Assembly (NCBI RefSeq): GCF_001278705.1
Contig: NZ_CP012600.1
Span: forward strand, 1,302,190 to 1,366,189
Length of the DNA stretch: 64,000 bases
DNA from: Bacillus gobiensis
GTDB lineage: Bacteria; Bacillota; Bacilli; Bacillales; Bacillaceae
Reading direction: 5' to 3'
The stretch's first letter is position 1, and each line of letters opens with the position of its first letter. Below the pieces are notes generated by a model. That model was not told the origin of the DNA, made no database searches, and saw only the letters and a list, made by a program, of their open reading frames with translations. Both the position numbers and the translations under genes were made by a program. This document shows positions 8,816 to 17,046 of the stretch, piece by piece.

Positions 8816-9661
8816 TCACTTTTTCACGAATTCTAGAAACTTGCGCAAAGCTGCAGACAATAAGACATCTTTTCTCGTAATAAAGTTGGTCGGTATGTTG
8901 GAATAGGTTTCCGGAAGCGGCGTAAAAGCTAAAGATGAGTTTTCTTTAATAATTTCTTTCATCATGACCGCTGTCCCGATCCCTGCTTTAACACAGCCGA
9001 TTATTGCTTCTATCGTACCGAATTCCAATATTCGGTTCGGAACAACCTTTTCTTCTTGCAGCCACGCTTCCAATCGTTTTCGATAGCTGCAGCCGTGGCT
9101 GAAAACTAATAAGTTCTTGCCGTTTACTTCATGGATGGAGGTGAGCGGATCTTTACTAATAAGCGTAAGCTCTTCCTCGTGGAATAAGAAAGAGTTAATG
9201 TCCGGGTGGTGAGCCTCACCTGCAACAAATGCGCCTTCTAGCTTACGTTCGACAACAAGACGAATCAATTCATCTGTCGTATGCGTTTCTAAAATGACCT
9301 CTACCTCAGGATATGCAAAGCAATATTGAGCGAGGATCGTTGGGAGACGAACGGCAGCTGTTGATTCCGTTGAACCGATTTTCATCGTTCCCATCGGTCG
9401 TTCTGCATTGCTTTGAACTGACCGAACAGCTTCGTTCACTAATTGAAGGATTTGTTTTGCATATGGTAAAAGGATTTCTCCATTTGTATTTACATCAACA
9501 CCTTTTCCATTGCGATAAAACAGCGGCGTCCCTAATTCCTCTTCCAGCTGCTTGATTTTCATCGTCACATTTGACTGCACGTAGTTTAACTTTCTGGCGG
9601 CTCGTGATAAATTCCCTTCTTCTGCTACTTCAAGAAAAACGATAAGATCCTTGATGTCCAT
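8816..9661 (-). CDS. LysR-family regulator divergent from an MFS exporter
   Basis: The product has 281 residues, with an N-terminal HTH (MDIKDLIVFLEVAEEGNLSR, then AARKLNYVQSNVT) and a C-terminal effector domain. The ATG at 9661 is preceded by AGGAGGGG; the upstream in-frame ATG at 9700 sits inside the palindromic promoter region. It is divergent from the MFS gene at 9768. This arrangement matches the Bacillus yybE/yybF pair, so it probably controls that exporter and itself. Confidence 0.85.
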   Translation of the reverse strand: MDIKDLIVFLEVAEEGNLSRAARKLNYVQSNVTMKIKQLEEELGTPLFYRNGKGVDVNTNGEILLPYAKQILQLVNEAVRSVQSNAERPMGTMKIGSTESTAAVRLPTILAQYCFAYPEVEVILETHTTDELIRLVVERKLEGAFVAGEAHHPDINSFLFHEEELTLISKDPLTSIHEVNGKNLLVFSHGCSYRKRLEAWLQEEKVVPNRILEFGTIEAIIGCVKAGIGTAVMMKEIIKENSSLAFTPLPETYSNIPTNFITRKDVLLSAALRKFLEFVKK

Positions 9662-9673
9662 CCTGTCCCCTCC

Positions 9674-9733
9674 TAATATCATCAATTTTTTTGATATCAA
9701 TTATCTTTATTACTCATTTTACATGATATCAAA
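9674..9733. promoter_or_regulatory. Probable LysR operator, repeated TTGATATCAA
   Basis: The divergent promoter holds the perfect palindrome TTGATATCAA at 9691-9700, a second copy of the core, TGATATCAAA, at 9724-9733, and a degenerate ATATCATCAA near 9676. LysR proteins typically bind two or more dyads in such intergenic regions. Confidence 0.55.
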
Positions 9734-9767
9734 GCTTTTTTACACTTGGATTAGGAGGTGACCTAGC

Positions 9768-10985
9768 GTGATCAAGCAAAAAGCAATGATTCTTTCAAAC
9801 AATTTTTATAAGTGGGTCATACTGGGGCTGGCTACATTTACACAGGCAAGTGCCACTCTTGTTACCTACGGGGTCGGTCCTTTGATATTTTTTTGGCAGG
9901 ATGTGTTCCAGCTTACGCAATTGGAATCAGGACTTTTACTATCTGCGGTCAATATCGGACCGTTGTTTTTCATGCTGTTTGTCGGCCGGCTTCTCGATCG
10001 TTCAAATGAGAAGCTGTTAATTGGTCTTGGATCCGTTTTATTAAGCCTATCTTTACTGGCTGTGACATTAGTGGATGAATATTTAGGCTTACTCGTTGTT
10101 CTTTTCGTTGTGGGCATATTCTATAGCTCCGCCCAGCCTGGAGGAAGCAAAGTGATTGTCAAATGGTTTCCAAGCCAGCATCGGGGACTGGCAATGGGAG
10201 TACGCCAGGCTGGTATCCCGATTGGAGGTGCAATGGCCGGGATGATCATTCCCGCTTTTGGATTATCCTACGGTTGGCATTCGGCCGTTTATTTTCTTTC
10301 CGGCTTATGTATGACCGGAGGACTTATGTTTCTTATTTTTTATAAGGAACCTTCTTTTCATGAAGCTACTTCTGCAGAGAGTGATAGAAAGAATTTTCGT
10401 AAACAGCTGCAGGAAATCGTGAAAAACAAAGCATTATATCCTGTCTTTTTTACAGGAATCACCATGATTTCTTTGCAGCTCGTTATCGTCGGACACCTTA
10501 CGATCTATTTCACTCACGCTGGATCAATTGCACCATTGCTTGCAGGACAGCTTTTTTCAGTAACGTTGTTTTTTGGAATGGCCGGAAGAGTTCTGCTAGC
10601 ATCAGCAAGCGATTCGATGTTTAAGGGAGATCGGAGGACACCATTATTCTTATCCGTTTTTGCTGTCTTAATGTCTGTACTCTTTCTCTCAACGAATTTA
10701 GAAAGCCTTCCTCTTTGGGTGCTTTTTGTTCTCTGCGCTTGGTTAGGTTTCTTCGGAATCGGATGGTACAGTCTTTTTATAGTTGAGGTTGCGGAAAAAG
10801 CAGCAGATGATTCAGTCGGAGTCACCGTCAGCTTTGCCTTGACCTTAAATCAGATTGCGATCATCACAGCACCGCCTGTTTTCGGTCTGATTGTAGATAT
10901 GAGAGGCTATGCTTTTAGCTGGCTTTGCTTAACATTCAGTCTACTTCTCTCGGGATTATGGCTATATAAAAAGAAGGATTTTTAA
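9768..10985 (+). CDS. Major facilitator superfamily transporter
   Basis: The product has 405 residues and twelve predicted membrane segments. The MFS loop 2-3 signature is FVGRLLDRSNEKLLIG, and HRGLAMGVRQAGIPIGGA in segment 5 recalls the CynX/YybF-type drug or anion exporters. The GTG at 9768 lies six bases after AGGAGGTGA. The substrate is unknown, and the divergent LysR gene is the likely regulator. Confidence 0.85.
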   Translation: MIKQKAMILSNNFYKWVILGLATFTQASATLVTYGVGPLIFFWQDVFQLTQLESGLLLSAVNIGPLFFMLFVGRLLDRSNEKLLIGLGSVLLSLSLLAVTLVDEYLGLLVVLFVVGIFYSSAQPGGSKVIVKWFPSQHRGLAMGVRQAGIPIGGAMAGMIIPAFGLSYGWHSAVYFLSGLCMTGGLMFLIFYKEPSFHEATSAESDRKNFRKQLQEIVKNKALYPVFFTGITMISLQLVIVGHLTIYFTHAGSIAPLLAGQLFSVTLFFGMAGRVLLASASDSMFKGDRRTPLFLSVFAVLMSVLFLSTNLESLPLWVLFVLCAWLGFFGIGWYSLFIVEVAEKAADDSVGVTVSFALTLNQIAIITAPPVFGLIVDMRGYAFSWLCLTFSLLLSGLWLYKKKDF

Positions 10986-11131
10986 CGCGGTTAATAAAAT
11001 AAAGTAATTGCAAATTTGATAATTGGATAAACTGTAAAGTCTTCCTCTATATCCATCCACCATCTATGCCAAAATTTTACAGGCAACTTACTTTACATCC
11101 TTTCAATGAGGTTGCATAATGATCTATTGAA

Positions 11132-11158
11132 AAGTATATACATTTATATCATATACTT
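11132..11158. promoter_or_regulatory. Inverted repeat upstream of the HxlR gene
   Basis: AAGTATAT at 11132-11139 and ATATACTT at 11151-11158 form a dyad about 20 bases before the regulator's start codon. It is a plausible auto-operator, since HxlR/DUF24 proteins bind AT-rich dyads. Confidence 0.5.
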
Positions 11159-11179
11159 ACCTGAAGGAGAGTGTAGCTT

Positions 11180-11539
11180 GTGAGCAAAACCTGTGTTCCG
11201 ACTGGCGTAGAACTAAAAGACACTGGCTTTGGATATACGTTGTCATTAATAAGCGGTAAATATAAAATGATCATTATATATTGGCTGTCAGAAAATAAGG
11301 TTATGCGGCATAATGAATTGAAGAGAAGTATCGGTACCATTTCCTTTAAAACGCTGAGCATCATGTTAAAAGAGCTTGAGACAGAAGGCCTTATCATACG
11401 CAAGGAATTTCCCCAAATACCTCCAAAAGTTGAATATTCATTATCTGAACGTGGTCTTTCTCTCGTTCCATTGTTAAATATGATGTGCGAGTGGGGAGAG
11501 AAAAACCGTTTGCCAGCTCTGGAGGATATACAGCGGTAG
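11180..11539 (+). CDS. HxlR/DUF24-family regulator, likely redox-sensing
   Basis: This 119-residue winged-helix protein of the HxlR family has the core LSLISGKYKMIIIYWL, then NELKRSIGTISFKTLSIML and the wing KVEYSLSERG. It has a single N-terminal Cys at position 5. YodB, CatR and HypR in Bacillus sense quinones, diamide or hypochlorite through an N-terminal Cys of this kind. The convergent neighbour is a flavodoxin-like quinone reductase, the usual target class. A GTG start follows GAAGGAGAG. Confidence 0.85.
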   Translation: MSKTCVPTGVELKDTGFGYTLSLISGKYKMIIIYWLSENKVMRHNELKRSIGTISFKTLSIMLKELETEGLIIRKEFPQIPPKVEYSLSERGLSLVPLLNMMCEWGEKNRLPALEDIQR

Positions 11540-11561
11540 GCATAGCTATTTTGTTTACATC

Positions 11562-11598
11562 AAAAGAAGTATTTCCTGAACAAGGAAATACTTCTTTT
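11562..11598. terminator. Perfect bidirectional terminator
   Basis: AAAAGAAGTATTTCCT at 11562-11577 pairs over 16 bases with 11583-11598, ending in TTTT on both strands. It separates the HxlR gene and the convergent quinone reductase gene. Confidence 0.85.
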
Positions 11599-11622
11599 CT
11601 ATAGCTTTAATAAAGCTACCTA

Positions 11623-12183
11623 TTACAGGTTGTCAACAAAATTCAAATAATCTTGTGCGCTTTTTTCCAATTCGCTTGTACCCGGCTCATTTTCCTCTTC
11701 TTCGTTTCCACCAGGCTCATTTTCTTTGCCATAAAACGCAAAGAACGAACGATAATCAGCATTGCAGTATAGGAAGGTAGTTTCAATAGGAGATAATAAT
11801 TGTTCAAGTGTATATCGATATCTTCCCTCTTCACTATAATCTTCTTTTTTAATTCCTGCAGACACACTTAAAGCAACTTTACGATTCCTTAATTTATCCC
11901 CTCCATTTGAACCATAAGCCCATCCATAAGCTAAAACTTCGTCAAACCATTTTTTAAGGAGAGGCGGAGAATTAAACCAATATATAGGGAACTGCAAAAC
12001 AAGTTTACCATGTGATTCAACCAATTTTTGTTCTTTTTCCACGTCTATGTTTCCATCCGGGTAAACCTTATACAATTCGCGAACAGTATACTTTTCTGAA
12101 TATTTTTTGAGTTCTTCTACCCATCGCTTATTAATGACGGATGTTTCTATACTTGGGTGTGAAACGATAACAAGAGTTTTCAA
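11623..12183 (-). CDS. NAD(P)H-dependent quinone oxidoreductase (flavodoxin-like, YwrO/MdaB type)
   Basis: The protein has 186 residues. An N-terminal flavodoxin fold (MKTLVIVSHPS) and the segment FPIYWFNSPPLLKKWFDEVL with GWAYG mark the Flavodoxin_2 NAD(P)H:quinone reductase family (FMN- or FAD-dependent). It should detoxify quinones by two-electron reduction. A Glu-rich insert near the C-terminus contains ENEPG twice, separated by about ten residues, which looks like a small internal duplication. The convergent HxlR gene is the likely regulator. Confidence 0.85.
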   Translation of the reverse strand: MKTLVIVSHPSIETSVINKRWVEELKKYSEKYTVRELYKVYPDGNIDVEKEQKLVESHGKLVLQFPIYWFNSPPLLKKWFDEVLAYGWAYGSNGGDKLRNRKVALSVSAGIKKEDYSEEGRYRYTLEQLLSPIETTFLYCNADYRSFFAFYGKENEPGGNEEEENEPGTSELEKSAQDYLNFVDNL

Positions 12184-12223
12184 AGATTTGTCCTCCTTAA
12201 ATATTATTTATATCTGGAGTATA

Positions 12224-12256
12224 AAGTGCACACTGCAAATATGTAAGTATGCACTT
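12224..12256. promoter_or_regulatory. Dyad upstream of the quinone reductase gene
   Basis: AAGTGCA at 12224-12230 and TGCACTT at 12250-12256 form an inverted repeat 40-70 bases before the start codon. It could be an operator, though it does not copy the HxlR-gene dyad. Confidence 0.35.
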
Positions 12257-12467
12257 TTAGTACAGGTACTTTCATAAAGGTGAGTGTCAAATCAGTCATA
12301 AAATTATTACGATCGCTACCTCTACCCCAGACAAAGTAATTTCTTTAGTGACAAATCTTCAAATATCGTTATGTAACTTATCGAGATTCCGTGAAAAACA
12401 TTAACGAAGGTGTGCCAAGATTTAATTCAGGCTCCATTTCAGCGACTAATTGCTTTTTGTGGAGTAT

Positions 12468-12500
12468 TACAAGGCTGCTTCTTCGAGAGGCAGCCTTGTA
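12468..12500. terminator. Strong isolated hairpin
   Basis: TACAAGGCTGC at 12468-12478 pairs perfectly with GCAGCCTTGTA at 12490-12500. No recognised gene ends here, and a T6 run follows only after 13 bases. It adjoins the periodic repeat and may be part of the same intergenic element. Confidence 0.5.
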
Positions 12501-12501
12501 T

Positions 12502-12597
12502 ATCGGCGGCGCTTTTTTCATTTTATCGGCGAAAATAGAAATATATCAGCGAAAACGGCTGATATATCGGCGAAAATTTCAATATATCGATTATTCG
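12502..12597. repeat. Short tandem repeat, ATCGGCGAAAAT units of about 21 bp
   Basis: Copies of ATC(G/A)GCGAAAA(T/C) or its start occur at 12502, 12525, 12545, 12566 and, degenerate, 12587, so the spacing is 20-23 bases. ATATATCAGC at 12541-12550 also forms a dyad with GCTGATATAT at 12558-12567. The region 12190-12719 otherwise holds no supported gene; an 86-codon open frame across it is explained by the repeat. Confidence 0.6.
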
Positions 12598-12719
12598 ACA
12601 AAATTCGTCATAAATAAGAGCAAAATTCCGTTCTTTTTAAGAATTTGTTGACCGCAGCCCCGTAATTTTTATAAAAACCCAGTACATGATGTTAATGCAC
12701 TCACTCGAATACTATGCTT

Positions 12720-12904
12720 TCATACTTCCTTCATTAGGGATTTGGTCAAGTCCGTCAATATTTTTTTTGTGATATTCTTAGTTTGAAACTCTTTATCAAT
12801 TCCTGATTCATTTATTGGTATCGCACTATCCTTGTTTGACTCTTTTGAAGTAGAACATCCACATACGAAAGCACTAAAACGACAAACAGTATTAAATTCC
12901 GCAT
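12720..12904 (-). pseudogene. Small lipoprotein gene with frameshift
   Basis: An ATG at 12904 behind a GGGGGAT ribosome site opens a hydrophobic signal (RNLILFVVLVLS). One base shift later the frame continues as AFVCGCSTSKESNKDS, which carries a lipobox (V-C-G-C), and then a polar region to a TGA at 12720. Without the shift the frame ends after about 31 codons. A single lost base near 12865 explains both halves. The reconstructed lipoprotein is about 60 residues, of no recognised family, directly downstream of the hydrolase gene. Confidence 0.45.
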
Positions 12905-12962
12905 ATATATCCCCCTACTTACTTGGAAAAACACCTTTTTCTCGTTATTTGTGTCCAGTAAA

Positions 12963-13517
12963 CTAAAAGTTTTTGAGGTCATCAACAATCTCGGGTAATC
13001 CTTCGTAAAAAAAATGCTCATTACCTGGAAGAACACGCGCAGTTGCATCAGAAAGTTTTTCTTTGAAATGATTTAGATGTGAAACCGGTACAATTTCATC
13101 ATTAGAACTATGGTAGAGGAATATCTTTGAGATTTGCGGAAGCTTTGAAGCAAAATTTTCAGGCAGCATGAATTCGCTGCTGTGCCAATCCGTATCATCT
13201 TTGCTCCAGTAGGGTGCTGCAATCAAAAATAATCCAATGATGGATAGATCAAAAGCTTCTTCGGAAAGATATTTAATCAGAACAGATCCTCCCAACGAAT
13301 GACCGATGAGAATCACTTCCCCATCCAATGCTGACAGTTCTTGATCAAGCTTCTCTCTCCACAACTCGTATTTTGGATTTTCCGGAAAAGGCATTTTCGG
13401 AAGCAATAAACGATACCATTCATCCAGCTCATCATGTAAATATTCAGCTAAGCGGCTGCTTCCTTGCAGTGCCCCTTGTTCTCCAGCACTATGAATGAAA
13501 ATTACTTGCTTTTTCAT
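12963..13517 (-). CDS. Serine alpha/beta hydrolase, RBBP9/YdeN type
   Basis: The product has 184 residues. The nucleophile motif GHSLGG is at about residues 92-97, the Asp is in SSNDEIVP (about 139-145) and the His in NEHFF (about 165-169). The compact size and early IHSAGEQG segment fit the RBBP9/YdeN serine-hydrolase family. It is a cytosolic esterase or lipase-like enzyme with unknown substrate. It may share a transcript with the small lipoprotein frame downstream. Confidence 0.85.
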   Translation of the reverse strand: MKKQVIFIHSAGEQGALQGSSRLAEYLHDELDEWYRLLLPKMPFPENPKYELWREKLDQELSALDGEVILIGHSLGGSVLIKYLSEEAFDLSIIGLFLIAAPYWSKDDTDWHSSEFMLPENFASKLPQISKIFLYHSSNDEIVPVSHLNHFKEKLSDATARVLPGNEHFFYEGLPEIVDDLKNF

Positions 13518-13706
13518 TTAAATCGCTCCTTGTACAGGAATTGGATTCTTGTCCATTTTACAATTAACTTCTTTTTATGTAATGTTCATGAGAAATGTTC
13601 TCTCCTCCCCTATTTACAAGTTTTTTTCCTTCATCCATTCTTAGACAAGAATAAAACTCCTCGATGTTATGAAAAATAATAAAAAAATTCAACAGGAGTT
13701 GTCACC

Positions 13707-14873
13707 GTGAAAAAATCCTTTACCTTAATATTCTCCCTCACCCTCGTTCTTACGGCGTGTACAGGAAATAATGAAAATTCGGGAGAAGCACAGGACCAAA
13801 CGAATCCGCAGCCAAGAGTTCATCAGATTAAGACAGAAACAAATCAATCCAAAACTAAAGAAGTGAATCCTTCGGAAACTGCACACGGAAACCATACAAT
13901 TGACAGTATTGGATTTCTAGAGCCAGTTGATCCCAAACAAGCTGTTTCAGAAGTAAATAATGTTGGAAAGCATTTGTCTTACGTCGCTTTTTTTAGCTAT
14001 AGGGCTCAGGAAGACGGAAATTTAATCCCTATTAAAGATGATGAGGCACTTCCTGCGACGCGAAAAAACGGTGCAGCCGCAATGATGGTTGTTACCAATT
14101 TTACAGAAGGAAACTTCTCTCCGGATGTTGCACACAAAATTTTTACAGACAAAACGGCATCTAAACGATTTATCCAGAAGGTTATTCAAACAATGAAAGC
14201 AAAAGGTTATAAAGCACTTAACATTGATTTTGAACACATTCGGGCTGAGGACCGCGATCTCTATAATGGATTTCTAGAAACACTCATCCCACAAGTTCGA
14301 AAAGCAGGATTCAAAGTCTCAACTGCCCTTGCTCCAAAAACAAGCGATGAACAAAGCGGTCCGTGGCATGGGGCACATGATTACAAACACCATGGAGAAA
14401 TTGCGGATTTTGTGATATTGATGACCTATGAATGGGGCTGGTCTGGCGGTCCTCCGATGGCGGTATCACCTATTCCGCAGGTTAAAAAAGTAATCGATTA
14501 TGCATTATCAGTCATACCTAGAGAGAAAATTGTGATGGGAGCACCACTCTACGGCTATGATTGGACGCTGCCGTATGAAAAGGGAGGCAAATTCGCCAAG
14601 AGAATTGCACCAAAGGAAGCGGCAGAATTAGCGATAAAAGAAGGCGCAGAAATCAAGTTCGATAACGAAGCTCAAGCTCCTCATTTTAATTACAGGGATG
14701 ACAATAATAAGGAACACACCGTTTGGTATGAAAATGAACAAAGTGCCCAAGCAAAATTTAATCTTGTGAAAGAGTATCGACTTCGCGGTATCGCCTATTG
14801 GGTTTTAGGAGAACCTTTCCCGCAGAATTGGTCAATGCTGGAAGACCAATTTACCATTAAAAAAGAACAATAA
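13707..14873 (+). CDS. Glycosyl hydrolase family 18 lipoprotein
   Basis: This 388-residue protein has a lipoprotein signal peptide with lipobox LTAC (Cys18), a polar linker to about residue 62, and a GH18 barrel of the YvbX/YaaH group. The catalytic strand reads ALNIDFEHI, placing the acid at Glu176; ILMTYEWGWSGG is the conserved later strand. No LysM domain is present. The related Bacillus enzymes act on peptidoglycan sugars, spore cortex or chitin-like oligomers. It is expected on the outer face of the membrane. The GTG start follows CAGGAG. A hairpin terminates the gene. Confidence 0.88.
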   Translation: MKKSFTLIFSLTLVLTACTGNNENSGEAQDQTNPQPRVHQIKTETNQSKTKEVNPSETAHGNHTIDSIGFLEPVDPKQAVSEVNNVGKHLSYVAFFSYRAQEDGNLIPIKDDEALPATRKNGAAAMMVVTNFTEGNFSPDVAHKIFTDKTASKRFIQKVIQTMKAKGYKALNIDFEHIRAEDRDLYNGFLETLIPQVRKAGFKVSTALAPKTSDEQSGPWHGAHDYKHHGEIADFVILMTYEWGWSGGPPMAVSPIPQVKKVIDYALSVIPREKIVMGAPLYGYDWTLPYEKGGKFAKRIAPKEAAELAIKEGAEIKFDNEAQAPHFNYRDDNNKEHTVWYENEQSAQAKFNLVKEYRLRGIAYWVLGEPFPQNWSMLEDQFTIKKEQ

Positions 14874-14882
14874 ATATAGAAA

Positions 14883-14923
14883 ATAACAAATGGTTACTGA
14901 GATTTGCAGTAACCATTTGTTAT
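14883..14923. terminator. Perfect 17-bp hairpin after the GH18 gene
   Basis: ATAACAAATGGTTACTG at 14883-14899 pairs completely with 14907-14923. There is no long T-run, but the location just after the stop codon supports termination. Confidence 0.65.
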
Positions 14924-15002
14924 AGGATTGAACTCCACTTCATATTAATACAGCAGCCTTTGGCTTCAGATATAAACAGATGGCTTTTTATTGTCTCGAC
15001 TT

Positions 15003-15716
15003 CTACTTTGCATCGTGAAAAATAATGCCCATCCCATAACGAATCCCGGATGTGAGTGTACTTACCCCATGACGAACCGTATTCCGATAGTAGCCATTTT
15101 TCCCTTTTACTGGACGATGGTTTGTCGGGAATATCAAAGCCTCCCCTTGCTCGAGTGTAATTACATGTCCGCGGCTTTGCGCCCGCGGCCTTTGCTCAAC
15201 AAGCAGAGATTCTCCTCCGGTATAGTCCTTCTCAAGTTGGTTTAAAGCGAACACCACCTGGAAAGGGAAGTACACATCGCCATATAAATCCTGATGAAGG
15301 CAGTTATACCCGCCTGGCTCATATTTTAGAATGAGCGGAGTAGTTCTGGTCTGTTCTTTCTCGTGGCATTTTTTAAGAAAGTCATCCAAAGTTTCCGGAT
15401 AAGCTGGCTCTTTCTTCAAATATACCAGCCAGCGGTTAGCTGCTTTCGCGAGTTCTGGATAAAATGCGGTGCGTATCTCCTGAATCAGTGATGGAAGCGG
15501 CGTGTCAAAGTATCTGTACTGTCCTTCCCCGAAACGATATCTTTCCATATTGATCGTTGTACGATAGAGGGAATCATCATCATAACGATTGATCACTTCT
15601 TCACATTGTTCCCTGCTCAACAAAGCTGGGAGTTTGGCAAATCCTTGTTCATCGAGAGTTTGATGAGTTGATTCCCATTCAATGCTTTTAATGGATTCAG
15701 CCAATTGATTCGCCAT
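15003..15716 (-). CDS. 2-oxoglutarate/Fe(II) oxygenase in the ada operon
   Basis: This is a 237-residue double-stranded beta-helix oxygenase. The iron ligands are H141 and D143 (HQDLYGD) and H216 (VRHGVS); R225 (GIRYGMG) should bind 2-oxoglutarate. It belongs to the COG3826-like group, not to AlkB proper. It starts two bases after the adaB stop, so it is the third gene of the adaA-adaB operon. By context it should take part in the response to alkylation, perhaps by oxidative demethylation as AlkB does in the ada-alkB operon of E. coli. That role is inference. Confidence 0.85.
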   Translation of the reverse strand: MANQLAESIKSIEWESTHQTLDEQGFAKLPALLSREQCEEVINRYDDDSLYRTTINMERYRFGEGQYRYFDTPLPSLIQEIRTAFYPELAKAANRWLVYLKKEPAYPETLDDFLKKCHEKEQTRTTPLILKYEPGGYNCLHQDLYGDVYFPFQVVFALNQLEKDYTGGESLLVEQRPRAQSRGHVITLEQGEALIFPTNHRPVKGKNGYYRNTVRHGVSTLTSGIRYGMGIIFHDAK

Positions 15717-15718
15717 TG

Positions 15719-16246
15719 TTAATGCCTCCCTTGTTTTTGCTCCAGCTGAAGCAATGATTTCTTCATTTCTAACCCGCCCCTATATCCTGTTAATGATCCA
15801 TCTTTACCAACTACACGATGGCATGGTACGGATACGAGTAGAGGATTTCTGCCGATCGCAGTTCCAACTGCCCGTACTGCGGACGGTTTGTTGATCATAT
15901 TGGCAATTTGTGAGTAGGTAATCGTTTCTCCATATGGAATTTCCTTAAGAGCTGCCCAAATTTTCATTTGAAAAGGTGTCCCTTCAACATCTACAGGCAT
16001 GGAAAATGTTCGCCGTTCTCCTATGAAATATTCTTCAAGCTCTTGTTTATAAGGTTCAAGCCTCTTATCGTCTTGAACCAGTTCGTACGTTGGAAAACGT
16101 TTGTTAGCCCAATTCTCCAATTCTTCGATGCCTTTATTTGGCGACCCCATAAAACATAAGCCATTTATCGTAGCAGCAAGATAAAACCGACCGATCTTAC
16201 TCGTATACCGAGACCAATAAATAATTTGGTTAATGGTTTGTTCCAT
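15719..16246 (-). CDS. adaB: Methylated-DNA--protein-cysteine methyltransferase AdaB
   Basis: This 175-residue O6-methylguanine-DNA methyltransferase has the acceptor Cys at 142 in PCHRV and the upstream helix YSQIANMINKPSAVRAVGTA with the Asn-Pro DNA contact GRNPL. It irreversibly transfers the methyl group from O6-methylguanine to itself. It follows adaA after 16 bases. The split AdaA/AdaB arrangement is the Bacillus version of the fused Ada protein of E. coli. Confidence 0.95.
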   Translation of the reverse strand: MEQTINQIIYWSRYTSKIGRFYLAATINGLCFMGSPNKGIEELENWANKRFPTYELVQDDKRLEPYKQELEEYFIGERRTFSMPVDVEGTPFQMKIWAALKEIPYGETITYSQIANMINKPSAVRAVGTAIGRNPLLVSVPCHRVVGKDGSLTGYRGGLEMKKSLLQLEQKQGRH

Positions 16247-16262
16247 GTGAAATCTCCTCCGT

Positions 16263-16823
16263 TCATTGGTTTCCTTTGTGATTTTTCCGGTACTCTGAAG
16301 GGGTTTGCTTCATTCTTTTTTTGAATAACGTGACAAAATAAGCAGTATTCGGATATCCTACAGCTGAACCTATATTCGTTACAGATTCGTTGGTTGTTTT
16401 AAGGTAATACGCTGCCTTGTCTATTCGAACCTGCTGAATATATTCTGTTGGACTCATACCCTTCATTCGTTTGAACGTTCGCTGCAAATGGTAAGGGCTT
16501 CCATGACTTGACTCCGCTATCAAATTCAAGGTAAGCGGCTCGCTATAGTTGGCATCAATCCATTCTGTCACTTGCTGGATCCATTCCTCGTCCGGCAAAC
16601 GCAACCCACTTGGCCTGCATCGTTTACAGGGGCGGAAATTCTCCAACAGTGCCTGCTCAGTATTGTTGAAAATTCGAACGTTTTCTTTATTAGGAGGTCT
16701 TGATTTGCATGACGGACGACAAAATATGCCTGTCGTCTTTACAGCATAATAAAATGTGTTGTCAAAGGCTGCATCATTTTCCATAATCGCTTTCCAATAG
16801 TTATCTGGAATTCTGGATTTCAT
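16263..16823 (-). CDS. adaA: Methylphosphotriester-DNA methyltransferase / activator AdaA
   Basis: The protein has 186 residues in two parts. The N-terminal Ada Zn domain has four Cys at 35, 39, 66 and 69 (FCRPSC and RPCKRC). The C-terminal AraC-type HTH has the recognisable SPTEYIQQVRIDKAAYYL and end motif TPSEYRK. The family takes a methyl from a DNA phosphotriester onto one Cys and then activates the regulon. GAGGTG precedes the ATG. It is divergent from alkA. Confidence 0.95.
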   Translation of the reverse strand: MKSRIPDNYWKAIMENDAAFDNTFYYAVKTTGIFCRPSCKSRPPNKENVRIFNNTEQALLENFRPCKRCRPSGLRLPDEEWIQQVTEWIDANYSEPLTLNLIAESSHGSPYHLQRTFKRMKGMSPTEYIQQVRIDKAAYYLKTTNESVTNIGSAVGYPNTAYFVTLFKKRMKQTPSEYRKNHKGNQ

Positions 16824-16877
16824 CTTATCACCTCTGTTTCCACAGTATCAGGTTTTATTTTTTAATCAATGTTTTTC

Positions 16878-16990
16878 GAATATAAGAGCAATATAACAAA
16901 ATTGTATGTGTTATGGTTTATACGTTTTGAGTTTATCTAAACCTTGAGTAATCTAAACCATATTTGAATATAAAAGCAAGATTACGAAAT
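16878..16990. promoter_or_regulatory. Candidate AdaA operators, direct repeat
   Basis: The adaA-alkA intergenic region contains GAATATAAGAGCAATATAAC at 16878-16897 and the near-identical GAATATAAAAGCAAGATTAC at 16966-16985, each followed by a short A/G-A run. The shared AGCAA core lies near each divergent gene. ATCTAAACC also occurs twice between them. I infer methylated-AdaA binding; the sites are unproven. Confidence 0.5.
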
Positions 16991-17046
16991 AAATAATTGC
17001 AACCATGTGATACAACTATAATGTACAAACACGAAGGAGGTTATTT

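Noticed and set aside
11643..11867. 74-codon frame inside the quinone reductase gene
   Set aside because: Shadow of a well-supported gene in another frame.
12391..12651. 86-codon open frame on the plus strand
   Set aside because: It is created by the hairpin and the ATCGGCGAAAAT repeat; no ribosome site and no protein-like composition.
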